A DNA stretch of 64,000 nucleotides. Origin: Gnetum montanum. Its lineage: Eukaryota > Streptophyta > Gnetopsida > Gnetales > Gnetaceae. Both the position numbers and the translations under genes were made by a program. Every line of letters begins with the position of its first letter. Position 1 is the first letter of the stretch. Shown here in pieces: positions 57,054-64,000 of this stretch. The stretch lies in the NCBI GenBank assembly GCA_015680685.1, contig MNCI01008406.1, positions 139,246 through 203,245 on the forward strand, in the 5' to 3' direction. The notes under the pieces were generated by a model that ran no database searches, was not told the DNA's origin, and worked only from the letters and a program-made list of their open reading frames with translations.

Positions 57054-59829
57054 TCATGTAGTTCCTGGTGGCGGTGGCTCCTCCATGGGAGCTTTCCCTT
57101 TGTCACGTGCTCCGAGCTTTGAAGGTTGATGATGCTGAAGAATAGCCTGGACTTCTCCTCTTTGGTCCGAGGATCTTGTGTCGTCCATGCTGATGCTCCG
57201 ATGTTTGATGGAGTTGGCACTTCCCACGGATAGGGTAGTTGCGGAAACATCTGATTAGCTTTGACGAACCATGCCACGAACACCCGTCGTTCCTCTTCAT
57301 AGGCTCTGACTTTGTCTTTGTATTCATGAAGATTTGTTAGCAATCAAGCCAAGTTGGTTGCCACATATTTCTGTCCTTGGTAGCTTTCTTTTACCACCGG
57401 GAGTTCAGAATTTGCGACATCCAATTTTTCAGCCAACTTCTTTCGTTCTGCAAATTCTGCTTCATATTTGATATGGGTGGAAGCTACCTGCTACTCAAGC
57501 TCTGACCTCAGGCGTCCTGCTGTTAACATGGCTAGGTTGGCATATCGAAGGTTTGCAACTCCATGTATTCTGTTAAGTCCTGGATCTACAAATCCCATTT
57601 CTTAATTTCCGCTTGGTGGATGTAGGCATAAGTGTCCAATATGGCCCCCCAATCAGTGTGCTAGGCACTAATGTTGTTGATTTGAGCTTTGGCCATATGG
57701 ATCTCCTTCTCCAGGATTTTTTTGTACATCCCCACCTGATCACGGAAATGCTCCTTCAGCTTCTCATGTCATTTAGCCTCATTCTGCCACGCGCTAATTT
57801 TGATGGCTGATTTCTGTCGAATAGCATGTACCTCCTCCATTGAGAGGGTTCAATTTTCTCTGGCTAAACGGCTTACATCTCGGTTGACCCGAATGAATTG
57901 TTCTCGCAACTGATGGAAGTGTTCATTGAGAACATTCTTTTGTTTCTCCACAGAAGTCAATCGAAGATTTTCTGCAACCAACTGCTTATTCTCTTCCTGC
58001 AAGGCCTTGAGTGCCTTAAGATGCACATGAATTTGCGCCTTTCTTGCGGAGGCATCCCAAGTGGCCGTCTCCTTTTCTTCTGCCACCTTCTTATTTTCTG
58101 CAATTAATCTTGTTAGTTGCTCGGTTCTAAAATTTTCTAGCTGGTTTGCGGAAACCAATCGCAAAGGATCCCGTTGTGCTGCTTGCAAGGCTATGAGCTG
58201 CTCTTGGAGTTTCTGCACTTCAGCTTCAGCATGCTCTGCCCTTACTTCGGATAGGACCAGCTTCCCCTTTGTGGAAATGAGGTCTGACTGAATTGCCGTT
58301 ACATCCTGGGGGATGTCAAACAGAGACGTTAAAACTTGTCCTGTTTGAAGCAATCTGTCCAATACGTCCTCATGTTCGGCAGGAGTCATTGAGGTTTCGG
58401 AAATAGTTTGAGCATCTTGTCCTCCTGAAAGATTTGTCGGTGGCACAACAGGTACGTTGAAAAACTCTTTGATGTGGTTAGCGACCACTTTGACAGCTCC
58501 TGCGGCATCCTAGTGTTGCATGACCACTACAGTGGCCCCTTCACCAATCTCTAACTGCACTTGAAATAATGCCGCATGTCCAGAGATCTGTTGTGACCAT
58601 CTGATTTCCCCTCCTCCTATTTGCATTGACAACTCACCCCGTGTGCTATCTACTGAAATCGTAGGCTGGTTGGCATCATTGATGACATGGAAGAGATTAG
58701 CGTCATCACGACTTTCCCAACTAACTGTCTCGACGATAGCCCTCAGATGGCTCATCGACGGTCTGTAGTCTTGTGGCGGCGGCTGATCCTGGCCTGTGCT
58801 GAGTCCTGCTTCTTGTTGTTGGCTGGGACCTGTGGCTGGAGGTTGACTAGGTCCTGCAAGTTGAGTTGCAGGGGATCCAGTCATCTATTCTTCATCTTGT
58901 CCCAGCTCTTCACCAGTGCTCTTTCTTCGAGTTGGCGCCTTTAATAATTCAGCATAAGAAGCATTTTGGGCTTTTCGAAGGACGTCATTTGTGTATCCCC
59001 GAATACCCGCCCGACGGCACAGTTTTCTGATAAGGCAAGGAAAAGGGAGTGCCATTTTCCCTATCTTCCATTCCTCGAATCGCCTTAGGATCTTCGTCAA
59101 ATATAGATGGGGAAGGTTAGCGTTAACCTTTCCCATCAACACTGCACATCCTCTTGCCGCGTACATTGATATTCTTTTCAAACCTTTTGTGGGGAAGAGG
59201 TGATAGGTTCCGATTTTGAAATAAACTCTCTCTTCCATTGTCAACTCTCCAAAAGCTTTATCTCTGCCATAAGCCTTCTCTAGCCAATCCTTTCACACAT
59301 CAGGGTCAGATCGGGTGCATAACTGAGCAACATGGGGACCTGAATTTGGAAGGTTTAACACCTCCGAAATTGCCTGTGCAGAAAAATCCACTGTCACACC
59401 ACCGATGTTGACTGTGGTGCCTTGCTCCTTATTGTGCCAGAATAGGTACGTTTCTCCTAAGTACCAGGAACATTTTTTAGAGAGGATAGGCCATAAGGGA
59501 GACCCTTTGAGGTGATCCCTAATAGCCTCAGGAGCGAACTCTATGAAAGATTCGAAGTTGAGTTCCACAATCATCGAAGCAATTATGGACTTCGTGTGAA
59601 TAGCCTGAACACATTCCGGGGGCAACGTAAGTTGTTGTCCTGGTTCAGGCACAGTAGCTCCTCCTTCTACCTGCCCGAATCGTCTAGTAGGAGGTCCTTC
59701 TTGATGGATACTGAATGAGTGCACCTCCTATTCGTTATGTTGTTTGGCAGGGTCTTGCCTTCTTCCTCTCCTAGGTTGTTTCGCTCCACCTTGGATAGGA
59801 CTCTTCTGCTGTGAACGTTTCGGGGCCAT
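57054..59829 (-). pseudogene. Extra ORF ('ORF2') of element 4, lightly broken
   Basis: It begins MAPKRSQQKSPIQGG at 59829 and ends EEPPPPGTT near 57054, about 925 codons. The N-terminal third has FIEFAPEAI, VNIGGVTVDFSAQAISEVLNLPNSG, RVYFKIGTYHL and MALPFPCLIRKLCRRAGI, the pattern of the 'putative plant transposon protein' domain. Residues about 500-750 are a coiled coil (QLIALQAAQ, LKALQEENKQL, LREQFIRVNRDV). LPYPWEVPTP closes it, as in element 2b. Stops in one frame lie at about 59726 (TAG), 59292 (TGA), 58882 (TAG), 58509 (TAG) and 57847 (TGA), with frameshift(s) near 57350-57600. Its place between gag/pol and the 3' LTR is that of the Athila env-like ORF. No signal peptide or membrane span is evident. 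Role unknown. Confidence 0.8.
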
Positions 59830-61741
59830 CTGCAATCACACGGGCTAACGTTAGTAAGGTTGTTTTCAAATTCAAGTTATACCTTACTACATGCCTTTAA
59901 TTGAAGATCTTATGTTATTGTGTGATCGTGCCCGAAAATTATGATAATGGGTCCTACAACTTAGGCGGATGTTCATTTTAATCTCCCGGTATACTTAAGG
60001 TCATATGATTGTTGGCACAATTTTTCTAAGTGTTAGTATTAATTACCCTAATTTTTGTCCTTTGGGCAATGACAAATTTCAAAAAAAGTTAGGCACTTTT
60101 CGGCAAGTGTCTCTCCCCCACGACTAAACTGAACACTCCGGGTTCAAGCAGGTTCAAACGGAATAAAAATCGAAGTACCAACGTGCGAGATATAGGTGAA
60201 AAAGAAAGGGTCACACAATCACAAGTCGCAGAGAAAAAATTCAAAAACTTCCCCCGTGTAAATGGCCAAATGATGCTAAGTGTTGCGACAGGGGTTCCTA
60301 TTTATAGGAAAATAGGACGCGATATTGCATACGGTACATCGCGTACGCGATATCTCGTCCCAACTAAGGTGAGACACCTGAAAAAGACCAAATTTTTAAT
60401 GATTTTTCTTGAAATTAATGTGTAAAGTGAGGACATTGACAAGGATTAATATATTCAAGGGTAATTACATGAATTTGAGAGGCACTTTGAATGATAAGGA
60501 TGTGAATTTAACAATTAAAAACTTTGGCGGTTATGAAGAAAAGGGAATGTAATGGTACATTGGAACGTTAAAGTTTTGAGGGTTAATAAATGGGAAAGAA
60601 ACTTATGAAAATTAAGCTGAGGGTGAGAAATTGTGTGTTCTAGCTGGAGAATTAATGAATATTACAACAAAATTACACAGGTGGGTCCTCCCCAAAGCAG
60701 GTTTCAACCTATTATGCCCTTGTGTAATCACACTTAAAGTGTCCGTGGGCACTAGAAGGGTTAAATGTAATCTGCACTAACTCCACAAAACACACACATG
60801 TAAATATCACCGAAATGAGATGAAAATTCTATGTTACATGGGACACGAGCTACAATTACACAAACAATGAGATGGGTCGAAGTGTAGAAAGGGATCGTAG
60901 AGATTGGGACATGAGGTGACTGATCCAGAGCACAATGAATCCTGCGTGTAAAGCATGATTAAGGTGTCATTAACCCATCATTCCAAGATCAGGACCAAGT
61001 CCATCCTTCTAATCAGTGACATCGCATTGCTTCATCCCATGGTGAACAACTATGAGAGTACCATGACAACAAGGCGTACGATCACTTGGCGTTTAGTACA
61101 AGGGAGGAGTGTTTTCTTTTTTGTTTTATGGCACTTCCTTTTTTCTTTTTTTCTTTCTTTTTTCACTTTACTGAATCCAGAGAAGCCACCAACCATCAGG
61201 CATGGGTGCATGTCTTTCCAGTGGGACCCCCTAGAATAGCTTTTGAATTTTGAGTGCCCTTTTGATTACTCTTACTCTCATTTTTCATTAGATCTACAAG
61301 GATCTTAGTACAACCATATTGCATGATAACTCCCATAGACGTCACCAAAGAGAATCCACAAGTCCCCTTGATGTCACACCCTAATCATTCCCTCTTGGTC
61401 CATCCTTCTTCATTCTGGATACAATAATACAAAAGTAATTTTAAGTTTAAAAATTTCAAGAATATCACTGTACCCTTGAACAGAACCTCTTTATTTATAG
61501 AGTGGATGAGTGGATGTAGTGGGCTCACTATTTTAAATAATTGATCACTCATGACTTAATAACATAAAACACACCTCAACCAACGATCCACATGAGTGTT
61601 TTATTCGTAGATGAGATTACTTACAAAAACATGAAAATACAAACACACAAAAAGATAAAACAAAAAGTTGAAAAATGAAAAACTGAAAAACAAAAAGTTG
61701 AAAAATTAAAGAAAATTAAAAATATTTATTAATCCTGCTTG
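59830..61741 (-). other. Element 4 noncoding interior between gag and extra ORF
   Basis: About 1.9 kb where protease and pol would lie. It shows no enzymatic motif. An AGTCGTGGGGGAG purine block (minus strand, near 60113-60130), a TATA/palindrome site, a pyrimidine-rich tract (61125-61165) and an AAAAAGTTGAAAAA-type repeat (61660-61710) are visible. Confidence 0.6.
60299..60351 (-). promoter_or_regulatory. Candidate internal promoter upstream of the extra ORF
   Basis: A TATA box (TATAAATA on the minus strand, 60299-60306) lies about 470 bp before the ATG at 59829. Just upstream of it are CGATATTGCAT and the perfect 14-bp palindrome ATCGCGTACGCGAT (60338-60351), followed by GATATC-like bases. 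The same spacing of GATATCG palindromes and TATA box is seen in the LTR U3 of the family. Function as a promoter is inferred. Confidence 0.5.
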
Positions 61742-63721
61742 TTATTGAAATGGGGGATATCCCCCATAACTAAACGGTTGAGTATGGCAAGGATTAATAA
61801 ATGGAAAATGAGGATCCTTGCATATTGGAAATATTGAAGCTGGTCCATACTTATCACCTTGGATTTCACACACTTTATAATAAACACAGTGGGGCACTTC
61901 ATACGATGTAGTTCCCGGATAACGAGTTGACCCACTATGATGTTTAGGACCGTTAGATGGTATGCAAGGATTGGGCTGATGCCTCCCATGGTTGTGTTCA
62001 TTGGGCCTTGTGGTTGTTGGAGTGTTAGTTGGTGGCCCTGATGAAGTTACATGAGGCGTTGGGTTCGAAGGTAAGGGTGCACCACATTGTTGGACTTGTG
62101 CTGGGTTGGAAGATGCAGTGGCCTCAGAGTTATGTTGTCCCTTCCTACGGCCGTGTTTAAAGAAAGGACGTCTTTGATGTTGAGGAGGCTCTTCACTGTT
62201 GTTAGTAGCAGCAGCACAAGTGTTGTTCGTGGGTTGCGGTGGTACAAACACCTTAGGAACAGTTGGTGGCATTGTGGAAGGAGGGAAAGGATAAGAATGT
62301 TGAAAGTTAGGAGGAATGAAAGGTGCACAAGGTGGTGGTTGTGTTGGAGGTATGGGCTGATAGTATTGTGGAGAATGGTGTTGTGGTGAGATAAAGTGTG
62401 GTGGCCCAGTTGAAGAAACAGGATGTTGAACATGATAAGCATTTGGATTCGGAAAATGTGAAGGGTGCCTCCAGTCTAAGGGTGGATTCCCCCACGACTG
62501 GGATTGTTGCCACTGTGGTCTAACACAGTATCTCTGTACGAACTCTGGATGTAACGTGTTTCCCCAATGCTCATGTAGATGTAACAGTATTGGGCATTGG
62601 CCTTTGGGGTGATCGTACAGGCATATGTTGCATTCATATGTATGATTGGCAGTTGAGCGCTTATTCCCTTCATTCTTTTTCTCCGAATGTCTATGATTTC
62701 GTCCTGCTTCTTGGGTTGTGAAAACTCTATCTCCAATGTTGTTGACATATTCTCCACACTTTTGATTCATCCATTCCAACATCTTATTGATCTTTGCCTC
62801 GGCTTCTTCTAACAATTGTTGTATTGGCAAAGATGATGTTTCCACCTTGGAATTTGTTGATCTCTCCTTGTTATGATCATGGACCTTTGTTGAGTTAATA
62901 TTTTGGTCCCGTTGATGTTTTTCAACACTCTCCCATGTAGCTATTTCTCCTTCTTCTTTTGCTACCCGCTTAATAAGCTCTTGGATTTGATGGGTTCGTA
63001 GGTTGTATAGTTGACCTCGGGCATACGTTCCTAAGGTCTCTCTTGTTTCATTACGTAGCCCATCAATGATATGGTACATTAGCCTTTCCTCGGAAAACCC
63101 ATGGCCTGGACAGTTGTTTAACAGTGAATAATATCTTTCTAAGGCCATGTCCAAGGGTTCATGTTTTTCTTGTTTCCATCCTTGGATTTGTTTCCTCAAG
63201 GCTGACACTCTTGCGTAGGTTTGATATTTTTCGTTAAAGACCTCTACCATTGTTGACCAGCGTCGTATTGAATTTGGTTTTAACGATCTATACCATACTT
63301 TAGCTTGGTCAACGAGTGTCATAGGAAAGAGCTTCAGTTTTTGCCAACTGTTATCAATGTTATTCCATGTGCAGGCATCGTAGAAGGCTAGTAAATGTTG
63401 ATGCGGATCTAAGTCATAGCCTCCTGAAAATTTGGGAAAGTTGTTTAAATCGAGCCTGGGTAGTCGGCTCTCTTTACGATGCCTACGTGAGATTCGAACA
63501 GCCTCTTGTATTTGCGTTAAGCTTGTAGTGGCCAGTGGGGGTTCATCGTCATCGGGTAAGTTATGCTTTCGTGTGTTACGATGACGTTGTTTTTGTTCAT
63601 TCTTATAGGAAACTCCCACTTCAGGTTGTATACTCCAATCTTCATCGTCATATAGCTCATTGGTTCTCCAATGAACTTCCTCACTAAGTGTGGCGTTATT
63701 ATCATCTTGTAGGAGAGGCAT
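61742..63721 (-). CDS. gag: gag of element 4, intact open frame
   Basis: A 659-codon frame with an ATG at 63721 and no internal stop. Residues about 65-270 form the Gag core: LDLNNFPKFSGGYDLDPHQHLLAFYDACTW, AKVWYRSLKPNSIRRWS, EVFNEKYQTYARV, QIQGWKQEKHEPLDMALERYYSLL and RETLGTYARGQLYNL. A zinc knuckle CNICLYDHPKGQCP (near residue 363) has C-x2-C-x3-H-x4-C spacing. Next come a long Pro/His/Gln-rich region, a basic RRPFFKHGRRKGQ stretch and a Pro/Asn-rich tail. It ends without the protease that follows gag in elements 1-3. It would form particles that package element RNA. It is the only full-length open gag in the window. Confidence 0.9.
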   Translation of the reverse strand: MPLLQDDNNATLSEEVHWRTNELYDDEDWSIQPEVGVSYKNEQKQRHRNTRKHNLPDDDEPPLATTSLTQIQEAVRISRRHRKESRLPRLDLNNFPKFSGGYDLDPHQHLLAFYDACTWNNIDNSWQKLKLFPMTLVDQAKVWYRSLKPNSIRRWSTMVEVFNEKYQTYARVSALRKQIQGWKQEKHEPLDMALERYYSLLNNCPGHGFSEERLMYHIIDGLRNETRETLGTYARGQLYNLRTHQIQELIKRVAKEEGEIATWESVEKHQRDQNINSTKVHDHNKERSTNSKVETSSLPIQQLLEEAEAKINKMLEWMNQKCGEYVNNIGDRVFTTQEAGRNHRHSEKKNEGNKRSTANHTYECNICLYDHPKGQCPILLHLHEHWGNTLHPEFVQRYCVRPQWQQSQSWGNPPLDWRHPSHFPNPNAYHVQHPVSSTGPPHFISPQHHSPQYYQPIPPTQPPPCAPFIPPNFQHSYPFPPSTMPPTVPKVFVPPQPTNNTCAAATNNSEEPPQHQRRPFFKHGRRKGQHNSEATASSNPAQVQQCGAPLPSNPTPHVTSSGPPTNTPTTTRPNEHNHGRHQPNPCIPSNGPKHHSGSTRYPGTTSYEVPHCVYYKVCEIQGDKYGPASIFPICKDPHFPFINPCHTQPFSYGGYPPFQ

Positions 63722-63833
63722 TGTTGTGTGTGAATTTATGTGACTTTTTATAATTACTTCTTTTTAAGAGATATATCGTTAAGTTCTTTACAGCGACCTT
63801 GTATGATATAACTAATCTAGATAACTAGCACCA

Positions 63834-63851
63834 TCCCCGGCAACGGCGCCA
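63834..63851 (-). other. Primer binding site, tRNA-Asp, perfect (element 4)
   Basis: On the minus strand TGGCGCCGTTGCCGGGGA, identical to the known Athila tRNA-Asp site and one base from the LTR. Confidence 0.95.
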
Positions 63852-63852
63852 A

Positions 63853-64000
63853 TGATGAGTGGCGAGGTACCCCTACACTCAACCATACGAAACGAGCGTC
63901 GCACGCGCGATCCGGTCGAACTCCGCAGATGGACTAGTTGTGGCACCTAGATAGTTAGCCTTAGGTCGCAGTTCGCTGTCTTCCCATCTAGACTAGTTTT
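63853..64000 (-). repeat. Element 4 5' LTR, cut by the window end
   Basis: The first 148 bases (U5 end, minus strand) match 56087-56235 of the 3' LTR with about eight differences. The rest lies outside the window. Confidence 0.92.

Larger units (their letters stand above)
56087..64000 (-). mobile_element. Element 4: young pol-less Athila-like element
   Basis: Read on the minus strand: 5' LTR (63853 to beyond 64000), perfect PBS, open gag of 659 codons, noncoding interior, internal TATA region, extra ORF, polypurine tract and 3' LTR (56087-56883). No protease, RT, RNase H or integrase motif is present between gag and the extra ORF. The part of the 5' LTR inside the window differs from the 3' LTR at about eight places in 148 bp. 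It is inserted in the gag of element 5. It must have moved with enzymes from elsewhere. Confidence 0.9.

Noticed and set aside
57898-58291. Two plus-strand frames in 57898-58291
   Set aside because: They are antisense to the coiled-coil part of the extra ORF of element 4.
62087-62389. 100-codon plus-strand frame opposite the gag of element 4
   Set aside because: It is antisense to an intact gag in its Pro-rich part, and its Trp/Arg-rich composition mirrors that sequence.

Overview
The window is plant nuclear DNA made almost entirely of old, nested transposable elements. I found no intact host gene, tRNA or rRNA. The AT-rich background, long decayed LINEs, Helitron remains and layered Ty3/gypsy insertions suggest a seed plant with a large repeat-dense genome. 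A gymnosperm is plausible, but the sequence alone does not prove it.

The dominant family is an Athila-like Ty3/gypsy group primed by tRNA-Asp. Its LTRs run TGATG...CATCA, the primer binding site is TGGCGCCGTTGCC-like, and a TCATGGGGGTA-type polypurine tract sits beside the 3' LTR. Six members or parts are present. Element 1 (4852-11902, +) has both LTRs, target duplication CTTAT, and gag-protease but no RT or integrase. Element 2a (17543-23161, +) is a 5' half. Element 2b (23208-27408, +) is a 3' half with a long extra ORF and a 3' LTR of another subfamily. Element 3 (38982-48900, -) has target duplication AAAGG and the only gag-PR-RT-RNase H-integrase set, all decayed. Element 5 (53863-56086, +) is a 5' part. 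Element 4 (56087 to beyond 64000, -) is inserted in the gag of element 5 and is the youngest, with a perfect PBS and a 659-codon open gag.

Other layers: a LINE on the minus strand (about 12650-16890), a Ty1/copia RT-RNase H relic (27409-28690) split by a tRNA-derived SINE with a 14-bp target duplication, a second SINE copy (30352-30527), a LINE relic on the plus strand (31972-35383), and Helitron Rep/Hel remains on the minus strand (37046-38981 and 48901-49350) that element 3 cuts in two. The stretches 1-2660, 28781-31900, 35384-37045 and 49350-53860 are AT-rich with little that can be identified.

The most interesting signal is an extra ORF of about 930 codons between the pol position and the 3' LTR in elements 2b and 4. 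It has an N-terminal block like the 'putative plant transposon protein' domain, then a long coiled coil and a conserved C-terminal motif. A TATA box precedes it inside the element, in element 4 next to a CGCG/GATATC palindrome like those of the LTR U3. Elements with this ORF lack pol, and the one with pol lacks the ORF, which hints at a division of labour within the family.
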